In this document: piece after piece, positions 44,826 through 54,131 of the stretch
Position numbering within the stretch: the first letter of the stretch is position 1
Layout of the letters: each line of letters opens with the position of its first letter
DNA from: Acidobacteriota bacterium
GTDB taxonomy: Bacteria > Acidobacteriota > Terriglobia > Terriglobales > Acidobacteriaceae
NCBI GenBank assembly: GCA_021816455.1
Contig: JAKAXU010000016.1
Location: 1 to 62,431, forward strand
Direction: 5' to 3'
Length of the DNA stretch: 62,431 nt
Program-made: the position numbers and the translations under genes
The notes under the pieces: model-generated
The model's input: only the letters and a program-made list of their open reading frames with translations
Databases searched by the model: none
Told to the model about the DNA's origin: nothing

Positions 44826-46862
44826 ATGACGGAGCGGCGTAGCGAGGAGGTAGCCGAAAGTGCGCGAAGCAGAGCGCGATGGGTTGCCCTGGCCTGCTGG
44901 GCGCTGTTCTGCGGCGCGCTGATTTTCGGTTGCGCGCAGGCGGCGCTGGGACAGAGGTCGGCGCGCCGCGAGCTGCAGGTGGACGGATACAGAATCGATC
45001 TACAACTGGACCCCGAAGCGCATACGATGACGGCGACAACAGTGGTGACGTTTACCGCGCCGGAGGGAGCCGATGCGATCACCTTTGGGTTGCATCCGGC
45101 GCTGAAGATCACAAACATTACCGATGATGCGGGCGCGCTGCTGACGGGCCAGCGGACGACGGATGGCAATGTGAGGATTGTGCCGACGACGGTGCCGGGT
45201 GAGAAGCCGCTGCACTGGACGTTTGTGTATTCGGGGAAGATTACGGGGAATGAAGACGGGCCAGTGGAGGGATTGAAGCTGGCGGCGATCGGCGATCCGA
45301 TCACGTATCTGCTGTATCCAGCACGATGGTTTCCAATGACGGGCTATCTGACGGATCGTTTCACGATGGAGTTGCACATACGCGTGCCGCAGGGCGAGCG
45401 CGTGATTGCAAGCGGCAGCACAGGCGTGAAGCAGATTACGCTGGAGAACGGCAAACCGGGAACCGAGTACGACTTCAACTGGGCGAAGCCTGGATTTCCG
45501 GGGACGGTGATTGCGGGGCGATTTGTGGACCCGGCGACCGCGAATTCTGCGGCGAACGTGAAGGCGTATGTGACCGTTGCGCACCAGGGCGAGGCAAACG
45601 GCGTGGCGGAGATTGCGGCGCGGGAGATGGATTTTTTCACGACGGCCTTCGGACAGCCAGAGTCGGGACGGATGAACGTGGTAGAGATTCCGAACGATAC
45701 GCTTCCGGCGTTCTGGGCGCCGGAGCTGGCGGCGATCATGGGTGCGCACCTGAACGACAGCGCAGGAACGCGGCTGCTGTCCAATACGTTGGCGCATCAG
45801 TGGTGGGGATCGGAGATGAGTCCGGCGTCGCTGAACGATGCATGGATCACGAACGGAATGGCGCGGTATGCGGAGCTGATGTATGTGGAGGAGGCGAGCG
45901 GTCGAACGGCGCTGGCGCGTGCGGTGACGGATATTTCGTCGGGTGCGATTGCGTATGACACGACGCCGCTTTCTGCGGCGGGAAGACTGGGAGCGTTTGC
46001 GCCGCAGTTTCAGTCGATGACGCTGGAAAAAGGGGCGATGGTTTTTCACATGCTGCGATGGGAGGTGGGCGATGCGGCGTTCCGACAGATTCTGCGCGGA
46101 GCGCTGAGTGAGTACACGGACAGGTCGATCCGCTCGTCGCAGTTTGAAAAAGTTGCGGAGCAGGTGAGCCAGAAGAACCTGACGCCGTTTTTCTCGCAGT
46201 GGATCGACGGGACGGGCGAGCCGAAGTTTGTGGACAAATACGCGGTGTATCGGCTGGGTAACGGCAAGGGATTCCGGACGATCGGGCAGATTCAGCAGGA
46301 TATGGATCTGTTCAACATGCCGGTGGATCTACAGATTGAGACCGACGGAAAGACAGTAAATCAGCGGATCGACGTGGTGGGCACGGAGACACAGTATGTG
46401 GTGGATACCTTCGGCAGGCCGCGACACATCACGATTGATCCGGACAACTGGGTGCTGAAGAATACGCCGGAGCTGCAGGTGCGCGCGGCGATTCTGCGCG
46501 GGCAGCAACTGGCGGCGCAGGACGATCTGAACGGCGCGCTGGGCGAGTATCAGAAGGCGCTGCAATATAACCCGCAAAGCTCGCTGGCGAGCTACCGGAT
46601 CGGCGCTACGCTGTTTACGGAAAAGAATTATCAGGGGAGTGCAAACGCCTTTCGCGATGCGCTGCGCGGGGACGACGACCCGGCCTGGACCGAGGTCTGG
46701 AGCCACATTCAGCTGGGCAAAATCTTCGACGTAACGGGGCAGCGCGAGCGCGCGGTGAACGAGTATCGACAGGCGATCCAGACGAACGACAATACGCAGG
46801 GCGCGCTGAATGAAGCGCGGCTTTATCTGCGGAAGCCGTATAAACGGCCGGAAGACGAGTGA
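44826..46862 (+). CDS. Exported M1-aminopeptidase-like protein with lost catalytic residues and TPR tail
   Basis: About 678 residues with a signal/anchor helix (WVALACWALFCGALIFGCAQAA). The N-terminal beta domain (YRIDLQLDPEAHTMTATTVVTF) and middle domain resemble M1 peptidases, but the zinc motif HExxH reads NTLAH (about residues 320-324) and the third ligand Glu in the usual W-x-x-E-G reads WITNGMA, so two zinc ligands and the catalytic Glu are missing. The C-terminal 130 residues are tetratricopeptide-like (LAAQDDLNGALGEYQKALQYNP). It is probably a binding protein, not an enzyme. The ATG at 44826 has GAGG ahead; an overlapping ATG at 44757 is an alternative. Confidence 0.85.
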   Translation: MTERRSEEVAESARSRARWVALACWALFCGALIFGCAQAALGQRSARRELQVDGYRIDLQLDPEAHTMTATTVVTFTAPEGADAITFGLHPALKITNITDDAGALLTGQRTTDGNVRIVPTTVPGEKPLHWTFVYSGKITGNEDGPVEGLKLAAIGDPITYLLYPARWFPMTGYLTDRFTMELHIRVPQGERVIASGSTGVKQITLENGKPGTEYDFNWAKPGFPGTVIAGRFVDPATANSAANVKAYVTVAHQGEANGVAEIAAREMDFFTTAFGQPESGRMNVVEIPNDTLPAFWAPELAAIMGAHLNDSAGTRLLSNTLAHQWWGSEMSPASLNDAWITNGMARYAELMYVEEASGRTALARAVTDISSGAIAYDTTPLSAAGRLGAFAPQFQSMTLEKGAMVFHMLRWEVGDAAFRQILRGALSEYTDRSIRSSQFEKVAEQVSQKNLTPFFSQWIDGTGEPKFVDKYAVYRLGNGKGFRTIGQIQQDMDLFNMPVDLQIETDGKTVNQRIDVVGTETQYVVDTFGRPRHITIDPDNWVLKNTPELQVRAAILRGQQLAAQDDLNGALGEYQKALQYNPQSSLASYRIGATLFTEKNYQGSANAFRDALRGDDDPAWTEVWSHIQLGKIFDVTGQRERAVNEYRQAIQTNDNTQGALNEARLYLRKPYKRPEDE

Positions 46863-47197
46863 TGGCTGGTGGGGAAAATGCGACGGCGCATGTGGTGCAT
46901 GAGCTGAGCGGGGAATGAGCACGTGCGGACTGGGCGGCGTGGACGCTGGACGAAGCGGATGAGCTGTTGCGCGAGTATGAGCGGGCAGGCCGAGCAGTGG
47001 AGATCGAGGCCATACGTCCGAGACCGTTTTCCGGTGCGGGGCTGATGGTGGTGCTGGGGCTTGCCGTGGACCTGACCTACATTGTCGAGTATGCGTGGAA
47101 GCATGCCTATGTGACGGCGGTGCTTTCAGCGCCGTTTGTGGATAGCGATCTTCGGGCTGCGGGACTGGTTGGCTGCACCTGCGGAGCTGGATCGTAG
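46862..47197 (+). pseudogene. Small unknown gene with in-frame TGA
   Basis: An ATG overlaps the preceding stop (TGATG). Its frame runs 18 codons (MAGGENATAHVVHELSGE), meets TGA at 46916-46918, then stays open for a further 92 codons to TAG at 47195-47197 with strong coding character: an amphipathic acidic helix (TLDEADELLREYERAGRA), then a hydrophobic stretch (GLMVVLGLAVDLTYIVEYAW). A TTG at 46967 could start a 76-residue product after the TGA. Either a decayed gene, one with a regulated stop, or a gene starting after the stop. It sits between the M1-like gene and the deoxyhypusine-synthase-like gene. Family not recognised. Confidence 0.45.
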
Positions 47198-47283
47198 TGG
47201 AATTGCGGCTGCATGAGCGAGACAATGTTTCACATGCCGCGAATGGACTCTGGGATAATGAGCAAAAGCTTTCGACAGGGAGA

Positions 47284-48258
47284 ATGAACGTGTCAGTGAA
47301 AGAGTTTCTGAAACACCATTATCGCCATTTCAACGCGGCATCGCTGATCGACGCGGCCGAGGGATATGTGAAGCTGCTGGAGTCGGGCGGGAAGATATTT
47401 CTGACGATGGGCGGCGCGATGAGCACGGCGGAGCTGGGTCTGTCGCTGGCAGAGATGATCCGGCAGGGCAAGGTGCATGCGATTACATGCACAGGCGCGA
47501 ATCTGGAAGAGGATGTATTCAACCTGGTGGCGCACGATTTCTATGAGCGCGTGCCGCACTATCGCGATCTGACGCCGGAGGATGAAAAGAAGCTGCTGGA
47601 TCGGCATATGAACCGGGTGACGGACACGTGTATTCCGGAGATGGAGGCGATGCGGCGCATTGAGGCCGTGGTGCTGAAGGAGTGGATGCGCGCGGACGTA
47701 GCGGGCGAGCGACTGTTTCCGCACCAGTTCATGTACCGGATCCTGCTCTCGGGGGAGCTGAAAGGCTCGTACCAAATTGACCCGAAGAATAGCTGGCTGC
47801 TGGCGGCGGCGGAGCGTAACCTACCCATGTTTGTGCCGGGGTGGGAGGATTCGACGCTGGGCAATATGTATGCCGGGCACTGCATTGCGGGCGACGTGAA
47901 GAACGTGCATACGGTGCGGACGGGCATCGAGTACATGATGGAGCTGGCGGAGTTTTATACGGCGACGACGGCGGAGGCTCCGCTAGGATTTTTCCAGATT
48001 GCGGGCGGAATCGCAGGGGATTTTCCGATCTGCGTGGTGCCAATGCTGCACCAGGATCTGCAGCGGGAACATGTGCCGCTGTGGGCGTATTTCTGTCAGA
48101 TTTCGGATTCGACGACGAGCTACGGATCGTACTCCGGGGCGGTGCCGAACGAGAAGATTACCTGGGGCAAGCTGGGCATCGATACGCCGAAGTACATCAT
48201 CGAGTCGGATGCGACGATCGTGGCGCCGCTGATCTTTGCCTGGGTTCTGGGCTGGTAG
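47284..48258 (+). CDS. Deoxyhypusine-synthase-family protein
   Basis: The 324-residue protein has the DHS Rossmann-like core: GKIFLTMGGAMSTAELGLSL, ITCTGANLEEDVFNLVA, and near the C-terminus SGAVPNEKITWGKLG, where the Lys of WGK matches the enzyme-intermediate Lys of eukaryotic deoxyhypusine synthase. In eukaryotes and archaea this family transfers aminobutyl from spermidine to eIF5A; bacterial members may make homospermidine or act on other acceptors. No eIF5A is expected here, and the EF-P in this window lacks the acceptor Lys. The start at 47284 fits family length. Confidence 0.9.
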   Translation: MNVSVKEFLKHHYRHFNAASLIDAAEGYVKLLESGGKIFLTMGGAMSTAELGLSLAEMIRQGKVHAITCTGANLEEDVFNLVAHDFYERVPHYRDLTPEDEKKLLDRHMNRVTDTCIPEMEAMRRIEAVVLKEWMRADVAGERLFPHQFMYRILLSGELKGSYQIDPKNSWLLAAAERNLPMFVPGWEDSTLGNMYAGHCIAGDVKNVHTVRTGIEYMMELAEFYTATTAEAPLGFFQIAGGIAGDFPICVVPMLHQDLQREHVPLWAYFCQISDSTTSYGSYSGAVPNEKITWGKLGIDTPKYIIESDATIVAPLIFAWVLGW

Positions 48259-48558
48259 GGCGTTGTGCGGTGATCCGGAAGGGTCGATAAAATTTGGCTT
48301 TCCGGATCGCCCGATTCGCATTACAATCGGATCAGTTTCCACCGAAAACCAGCTTCCAAGGGTGAGTAGAAGAGAAATTTTCCGCATATTCATCCCTGGG
48401 TAAATCAGACAAAAGTATTCTGGTCACTAACGCTTCGACTGGCCGCTCCTTTTCGATGGCCGATCAGCAGTCCTGTCCCCAATCGAGCGCAGTTCATGCG
48501 CCATGCGATGTGCTGTATCCCCTTTTATTAGTATGACTTGATGTTCATGAGGAGACTT
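48259..48558. other. Upstream region of the TonB-dependent receptor
   Basis: Besides the hairpin at 48272-48308 I see no gene. The stretch is somewhat AT-richer than neighbours (for example around 48370-48420), as expected for a promoter region, but no clear -35/-10 pair or operator can be singled out. Confidence 0.4.
48272..48308 (+). terminator. Hairpin after the deoxyhypusine-synthase-like gene
   Basis: GATCCGGAA (48272-48280) pairs perfectly with TTCCGGATC (48300-48308) across a 19-base AT-rich loop, 13 bases after the stop codon. It lacks a T-run, so it may be a processing or weak termination hairpin. Confidence 0.45.
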
Positions 48559-51500
48559 ATGACGGCGAAATTCTGTTCAATGCTGAAGAGCATTGTGCTG
48601 GTTCTGTGTGTATTGTGTGCTCTTGCGAGCATGCCCGCTTTGGCGCAGACAACTCTGGGAGCGATCAACGGCACGGTAGAGGACGCAAGCGGCGCGGTGG
48701 TGGGCAATGCCACCATCACGGTGACGAGCCTGGCGACGAACGTGACGCGAACCGTAAAGAGTCGAGGGAACGGTTTCTATCAGATTCTGAACCTGCCCGT
48801 GGGTGTTTATCGGATGACGGTCGAGCGTGAGGGGTTCGACAAGACGATTCAGGAGCGGGTGCGTGTGCAGGAAGCGAGCGCGACGACGTTAAATCCTTCG
48901 CTGCGGGTGGGCAAAGCGACGGAGGTCGTCAATGTGACTGCCAATCCGATGCTGAACGCAACGGACCCAACCAACGGGTATACGCTGGACAAATCTCAGA
49001 TTGAAGCGACGCCGCTTGCGACGGGCAGCTTTACACAGCTTGCGGTTCTGTCGCCCGGTGTCAATGCCGAGTTTCTGAGCGGCATTGGCGCCAACGCCGG
49101 ACTCGGCAATCAGCCGATCTGGGCGAACGGACAGCGTGACACGTCCAATACCTTCCAGGTGGATGGCGTGGACGTGACGAACCTGTTCAACGGAAAAAGC
49201 TCCAGCCAGGACGCTTCGCAACGCTACAACTTCAATATTGGCGAAGGTGCGACCGTGGGAGGTGCAATTCAGACTGGCGCTTCCGTGTACGGATCGAACG
49301 GCAACGGCATGCCGACACCTCCGCCGGACTTTCTGCAGGAACTGCGTGTGAATACTTCGCTGTACGACTCACAGCAGGGCGCGACGAGCGGTGCGCAGAT
49401 TGACGCGAATACGCAGTCGGGAACCAATGCGTATCATGGGTCGGCTTGGGGAACGCGGGCGACGAACGCGATGAATGCAGCGCCATTTTTCTTCAAGCAG
49501 GCAAACCTGATCTCGCCGACTTCGTTCCCGTCTTCGCTGGTGAATCCGCAGCTGCACAAGGATTACATTGGCGGCACGTTGGGCGGGCCGATCATTCACA
49601 ACCGGCTATTCTTCTTCCTGGGCTACCAGCAGATGCACACGGCAGACCAGTCGACGGGTCTGTCACAGATGATTGTGCCTTACGGCCTGACCGATGATCG
49701 TTCCCAGACGGGTCTGCTGAATGCATTGAACTCCTATTACACGGCAAGCGGGCAGAGCACGGTTTCCTCTGTGAAGGTGGACCCGATTGTCGATGCACTG
49801 TTCAACGCGAAGCTGGCCAACGGGCAGTACCTGATTCCTTCGGTACAGAACCCGGATCCGAACCTGATCGCCTCCTTCACGCCCAACGTGACGCTGATCG
49901 GCACAACGCTCTTCAATTCCCAGCAGGCGACGGTCGCGATGGATTACAACATCAATCCGAACGACCAGCTTTCGGCGAAGTACTACTATCAGCACGATCC
50001 TTATTCGGCACCCTACGGAATCTCCAACACAGGGGGATTCCCGGAAAATGAAGATTCCGGATCGCAGGTGGTCGCACTGAACAACAGCATCACCATCGGG
50101 CCGCGCATCAACTGGGTGCAGACACTGGGCTTCGTGCGAATCAAGGTCTATAGCAACTTTGCCCAGCAGGTGACCAGCGCAAACGGACCGACGTTCGGAA
50201 TCGGATTTCCGAATACGGTGGGATTGCCGGGCATGAGCTTCAGCAAGTTTGCTGTGGCCAACAGCCAGTCTTCGCTGTCGACCGGTCCGAACAGCGCGTT
50301 TGTGGATGACGGCTACTTTCAGAACCGACTGAATCCGTCTTCAAGCTTGATCTATACGATTGGCCGACACACGCTGATCTTCGGCGGTGGCTACAGCTAT
50401 ACGCAACTGAATATCCGCAACCTGCGCAGCGGAATGGGGCAGTTGACGACCAAGGATTTTCCGCATCTGCTGGCCGGCCAAGTCTCGAAGTCGAATTACT
50501 TCGACAGCATCAGCGCGCAGGGGCAGAACCTGGCCAACCGTTACTACCGGACGAATGAAGTGGACGGGTACGCGCAGGATAAGTTTCAGCTCTCCGGTAA
50601 CCTGAGCCTGACGGCCGGAGTGCGCTATGACTATCACGGCGCAATGACCGAGAAATACGGCAATATCTTCAACTTTGACCCGACACGCTACAACGTCTCC
50701 GGCAGTACGGTGACCGACGGCGCAAGTGCAACGGGAACCAGCACCGGATTCACAGTGCACGATGCCGGATTCATTGTGGCGGGCAACAACAAGTACTACC
50801 CGACGCCTGGCGTGAGCAACTCGACGCAGACGGGTCGGCAGTGGGGAATTTCGCCGCGCCTGGGGTTTGCCTGGTCTCCGAAGCGGGATGAGGGCAAGGT
50901 GGTGATCTCTGGCGGCGCGGGCATCTACTATGACCGCGGCGAGCTGTTTTCGTATCTCTCGCAGCCAGCGGGCGGATCGATCGGAGGACCGTTCGGCGTG
51001 ACGGAAGCGCCGCCGCTTTCGAACTACTACACGGGCAGCGGAACGTTTGAGAATCCGCTGCAAGGTGTAACGATAACGTCGCCGAATGCGAATCCGCAGT
51101 TTTTCAATACGCAGTTGCAGCAGATTCTGAACTCGAACCTGCAGAACTGCGGAGGTGTGAACAACGAGGCTACCTTTGGCAGCGGCTGCGAATCTCCATT
51201 CATGTTCGGAGCCTATGCGCGGGATAACAAGCTGCCGTACACGACGAACTTCTCGCTGAAGTTCCAGTGGCAGGCTTCACCGGACGTTGCCTTCTCGATT
51301 GGGTACACCGGGAATCGCGGATTCCATGGAGTGATTCCGGTTCCCTTCAACCAGCCGACGATTGCGACGCAATCCAGCCCGGTGAACGGCGAGAAGTACA
51401 GCTACGGCTATGAAGTGCTGAACGGCTCGGCGCCGCCGGTGGATGCTTATGGCGATCTGGCTCCGATTTCAACCGAGCCGTGGGACGGATATGATGGAGG

Positions 51501-52542
51501 CAACGTAGACTTCCGCACGCCTTACATCGGGTACAGCCCGAATGCAGCACTCTTCAAGGCGGCGGGCATCTCTGCTTACGACGGATTGGAGACGCACCTG
51601 GAGAAGCGTCTCTCGCACCATTTCCAGACCGGAATCAGCTATACGTTCAGCCGTTCGCATGACGAACAGAGCGATATCGGTCTGTTCTTTACGGGCAACA
51701 ATCCGAACAATCTGCGCAGCTCCTATGCGCTGTCAGATTTCGACCGGACGAATGTCTTCACGATGGACTTCCTGATCGAGTTGCCGAATCCGGTGAAGGG
51801 CCACGGATGGTTGTCGTATGTGGCGAACGACTGGAGGTTGTCGGGAATTACAACACTGCAGAGCGGCGAGCCGTACAGCCTCTACGAGTTTTATGGCGCA
51901 GTGGCCAGTCTCTACTATGGAAACTTCCCGAATCTTCTGAATCCGATCCTCGGCATCAAAAACCCGACGAATCCTCGCAGTGCACTGACCGGCCACAGCG
52001 GAGCTTTCCGTCAGGGAACCAACTACATTCCGGCCATCGATCCGAGTCAGATCGCGATCAACTACATCTCCCCTGGTCAGAAGGGTATTCCCACCTGCAC
52101 CAACAACGAACCGTGCGATTTCTACGAGACGGATTATGCGCCGGGCGATCAGCGCAATATCTTCCGGCAGGCATTTCAGAAGCGTGCTGACATCTCTCTG
52201 CGTAAGGACTTCCACATCCGCCAGACGGTGATTGCGCAGTACGAATTCAACGTGTACAACGTGACCAATACGACGAGCCTGGACATTCCGCAGGACCAGA
52301 CTCAGATCGGCCAGGCGTTTGTGGGGCCCACGGCCAACTATGGACAGGTGACGGCTCCCAACGGCACGAACTTCAACAGCCCGACGATTCAGAACGTGAT
52401 CAATCAGCTGTATATTTCGCCGGCGCTGAGCGCGACCGGGACTGGCCGAAACACGGTGGTCTCCGGATCAAACTTTGGCTCCGTCACGGGAACGATTGGC
52501 AGCGCCCGCATCATTGATATGGGACTGCACCTGAACTTCTGA
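48559..52542 (+). CDS. TonB-dependent receptor with carboxypeptidase-regulatory-like domain
   Basis: The protein is about 1327 residues, the large receptor type that is expanded in Acidobacteria. It has a signal peptide (SIVLVLCVLCALASMPALAQ), a carboxypeptidase-regulatory-like beta-sandwich (GAINGTVEDASGAVVGNATI; GFYQILNLPVGVYRMTVEREGF), a plug domain (QRDTSNTFQVDGVDVTNLF) and a long barrel ending in IIDMGLHLNF with a terminal Phe. Such receptors import oligosaccharides or chelated metals using TonB energy. AGGAG stands before the ATG at 48559; an in-frame TTG at 48538 is less likely. A terminator follows at 52573. No SusD-like partner is adjacent. Confidence 0.95.
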   Translation: MTAKFCSMLKSIVLVLCVLCALASMPALAQTTLGAINGTVEDASGAVVGNATITVTSLATNVTRTVKSRGNGFYQILNLPVGVYRMTVEREGFDKTIQERVRVQEASATTLNPSLRVGKATEVVNVTANPMLNATDPTNGYTLDKSQIEATPLATGSFTQLAVLSPGVNAEFLSGIGANAGLGNQPIWANGQRDTSNTFQVDGVDVTNLFNGKSSSQDASQRYNFNIGEGATVGGAIQTGASVYGSNGNGMPTPPPDFLQELRVNTSLYDSQQGATSGAQIDANTQSGTNAYHGSAWGTRATNAMNAAPFFFKQANLISPTSFPSSLVNPQLHKDYIGGTLGGPIIHNRLFFFLGYQQMHTADQSTGLSQMIVPYGLTDDRSQTGLLNALNSYYTASGQSTVSSVKVDPIVDALFNAKLANGQYLIPSVQNPDPNLIASFTPNVTLIGTTLFNSQQATVAMDYNINPNDQLSAKYYYQHDPYSAPYGISNTGGFPENEDSGSQVVALNNSITIGPRINWVQTLGFVRIKVYSNFAQQVTSANGPTFGIGFPNTVGLPGMSFSKFAVANSQSSLSTGPNSAFVDDGYFQNRLNPSSSLIYTIGRHTLIFGGGYSYTQLNIRNLRSGMGQLTTKDFPHLLAGQVSKSNYFDSISAQGQNLANRYYRTNEVDGYAQDKFQLSGNLSLTAGVRYDYHGAMTEKYGNIFNFDPTRYNVSGSTVTDGASATGTSTGFTVHDAGFIVAGNNKYYPTPGVSNSTQTGRQWGISPRLGFAWSPKRDEGKVVISGGAGIYYDRGELFSYLSQPAGGSIGGPFGVTEAPPLSNYYTGSGTFENPLQGVTITSPNANPQFFNTQLQQILNSNLQNCGGVNNEATFGSGCESPFMFGAYARDNKLPYTTNFSLKFQWQASPDVAFSIGYTGNRGFHGVIPVPFNQPTIATQSSPVNGEKYSYGYEVLNGSAPPVDAYGDLAPISTEPWDGYDGGNVDFRTPYIGYSPNAALFKAAGISAYDGLETHLEKRLSHHFQTGISYTFSRSHDEQSDIGLFFTGNNPNNLRSSYALSDFDRTNVFTMDFLIELPNPVKGHGWLSYVANDWRLSGITTLQSGEPYSLYEFYGAVASLYYGNFPNLLNPILGIKNPTNPRSALTGHSGAFRQGTNYIPAIDPSQIAINYISPGQKGIPTCTNNEPCDFYETDYAPGDQRNIFRQAFQKRADISLRKDFHIRQTVIAQYEFNVYNVTNTTSLDIPQDQTQIGQAFVGPTANYGQVTAPNGTNFNSPTIQNVINQLYISPALSATGTGRNTVVSGSNFGSVTGTIGSARIIDMGLHLNF

Positions 52543-52572
52543 CGGCCCGGAACGAAGACAGGAAACTCAGGG

Positions 52573-52600
52573 ACGGGGCTGGAAACGGCCCCGTTTCTGT
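52573..52600 (+). terminator. Intrinsic terminator after the receptor gene
   Basis: ACGGGGC (52573-52579) pairs with GCCCCGT (52588-52594) over an 8-base loop and is followed by TTCTGTT, about 30 bases after the receptor stop codon. Confidence 0.75.
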
Positions 52601-52741
52601 TAGCGCTCTCGACCAGCCCGGCACGGTCCTGATAGGCTGAATCTATCGCCGTTTTTCGTGCGGAGCCGACTGAGCGCCCAGGGGTTTCCCCTGCGCAGTA
52701 TGGCTTCCCTGGGGAGTTTCAGCGGCAACTGGAAGGAAATT

Positions 52742-53452
52742 GTGGATTCACAGACACGACATGCATTGAAGCAAGATAAGTTTGTCCAGGCAACGCAGGG
52801 AAGCGTGAGTTGGCTGGCAGAGAATCGCGCGGCGGTGTTGCGCTACTTGATTCCGGGAGTGATTCTGATCGCGCTGGCGATTGTGGCCGGGGTGGTGTAT
52901 GCGCAGCGTTCGCGTGCGGCGGAGACGGTGCTGGGAGCGGCGATCGATGTGTACAGCGCGCCGCTGGCGCAGCCGGGAGCACCGGCTGAGGCAGGGACTT
53001 ACGCCAGTACGGCAGATCGCGCACGGGCGGCGCACAAGCTCTTTCAGCAGATTGTGGATCAGTACAAGATGCTGCCGCAGGCGGCGAAAGCGCATTACTT
53101 CCTGGGCCTGACGGATGAAGACCTGGGCAACAATGCGGCAGCGGAAAGCGAACTGAAGCAGGCGGCCAGCGCGTGGAACGGGAATCTGGTCAGCCTGGCG
53201 AATTATGCGCTTGCGGGGCTGTATCACCAGACGGGGCGCGATGCGCTTGCGGTTGCGCTGTATCAGCAGCTGAGCAGCGGAAAAGGCACGAGTGCGGTTC
53301 CGGCGTTCAACGCAGAACTGGCGCTTGCGGACCTTTACAGCGCGGAAGGCAAAAAAGAGCAGGCCATGGCGCTGTGGGCAAAAGTGAAGGACGAGGACAA
53401 GTCCGGCGCAGCCGGCGAGATCGCTGCGCAGAAGCTGCCAGCACAAAACTGA
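52742..53452 (+). CDS. Membrane-anchored tetratricopeptide-repeat protein (YfgM-like)
   Basis: About 236 residues: a short cytoplasmic start, one membrane helix (YLIPGVILIALAIVAGVVYAQ, residues about 35-55) and a periplasmic helical-repeat domain with TPR spacing (AAKAHYFLGLTDEDLGNNAAAESELKQAASAW; SLANYALAGLYHQTGRDALAVALYQQL; ELALADLYSAEGKKEQAMALW). This is the plan of YfgM/ancillary translocon proteins. The GTG at 52742 is chosen because AAGGA stands six bases ahead; longer in-frame starts have no such site. A terminator follows at 53478. Confidence 0.82.
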   Translation: MDSQTRHALKQDKFVQATQGSVSWLAENRAAVLRYLIPGVILIALAIVAGVVYAQRSRAAETVLGAAIDVYSAPLAQPGAPAEAGTYASTADRARAAHKLFQQIVDQYKMLPQAAKAHYFLGLTDEDLGNNAAAESELKQAASAWNGNLVSLANYALAGLYHQTGRDALAVALYQQLSSGKGTSAVPAFNAELALADLYSAEGKKEQAMALWAKVKDEDKSGAAGEIAAQKLPAQN

Positions 53453-53477
53453 CCGGCGCGTGAACGAAGTTCGGTGA

Positions 53478-53516
53478 CAGCCCGCGCGTGAGCGGGCTGC
53501 GCTGTTTTTGAGCGAA
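53478..53516 (+). terminator. Intrinsic terminator after the TPR protein gene
   Basis: CAGCCCGC (53478-53485) pairs perfectly with GCGGGCTG (53492-53499) around a 6-base loop, and TTTTT follows 4-5 bases later. It separates the TPR gene from the sigma-factor gene. Confidence 0.75.
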
Positions 53517-53543
53517 ATCAAGGAGGGCTGCGTCCAGTGGGTG

Positions 53544-54131
53544 ATGAGCACTGTGACTGCAGCGATGCCGGGAATGCCGGATCGGATGAAGGCGAAGAAC
53601 CGAGAGCGCGAAGCGACGCAGGCAGCCGATGCGTCAGTCGAGAGACTGGTGATGGCCTATTCGGGCACGATGTATCGCGTGGCGAACTCGGTGCTGCGTA
53701 ACGCTGCAGACGCGGAGGACGCGGTGCAGGAGGCGTTTGTGCGCGTGCTGAAGAAGCGCGGGCAACTGGCGGAGATTCGCGATGAGCGAGTGTGGCTGGT
53801 CAGGATTGTGTGGAATATCGTGCTGGATCGCAAGCGGCGCATGAAGACAAGGCCGGAGAGCGAAGACGTTGCGGATTTTGCGCGGATTCTGGTGGAACAG
53901 GGACTGAGTGCCGAGGAAATGGCCGTGGCAGCGCAGCGGCATGCGAACGTGGTGCGGTTGATGGATGAACTACCGGTGAAGGAGCGCGAGGTGCTCTTTC
54001 TCTCTGCGCTGGAAGAACTGAGCAGCGTGGAGATTGCCGCGGTGCTGCGGACGACGGAATCGACGGTGCGGTCGCGGTTGTTTCGCGCACGAGCGCTGCT
54101 GGGTCAGAAGATGGGGCGAGGTTCGCGATGA
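53544..54131 (+). CDS. ECF-type RNA polymerase sigma factor
   Basis: About 195 residues with sigma region 2 (LVMAYSGTMYRVANSVLRNAADAEDAVQEAFVRVLK, ending in VWLVRIVWNIVLDRKRR) and region 4 (LMDELPVKEREVLFLSALEELSSVEIAAVLRTTESTVRSRLFRARALL), with no region 1 or 3, as in extracytoplasmic-function sigma factors. A start further upstream (TTG 53508) is possible because AAGGAGG lies around 53520. The next gene begins inside its stop codon and encodes a membrane protein, a common place for an anti-sigma factor. Confidence 0.9.
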   Translation: MSTVTAAMPGMPDRMKAKNREREATQAADASVERLVMAYSGTMYRVANSVLRNAADAEDAVQEAFVRVLKKRGQLAEIRDERVWLVRIVWNIVLDRKRRMKTRPESEDVADFARILVEQGLSAEEMAVAAQRHANVVRLMDELPVKEREVLFLSALEELSSVEIAAVLRTTESTVRSRLFRARALLGQKMGRGSR

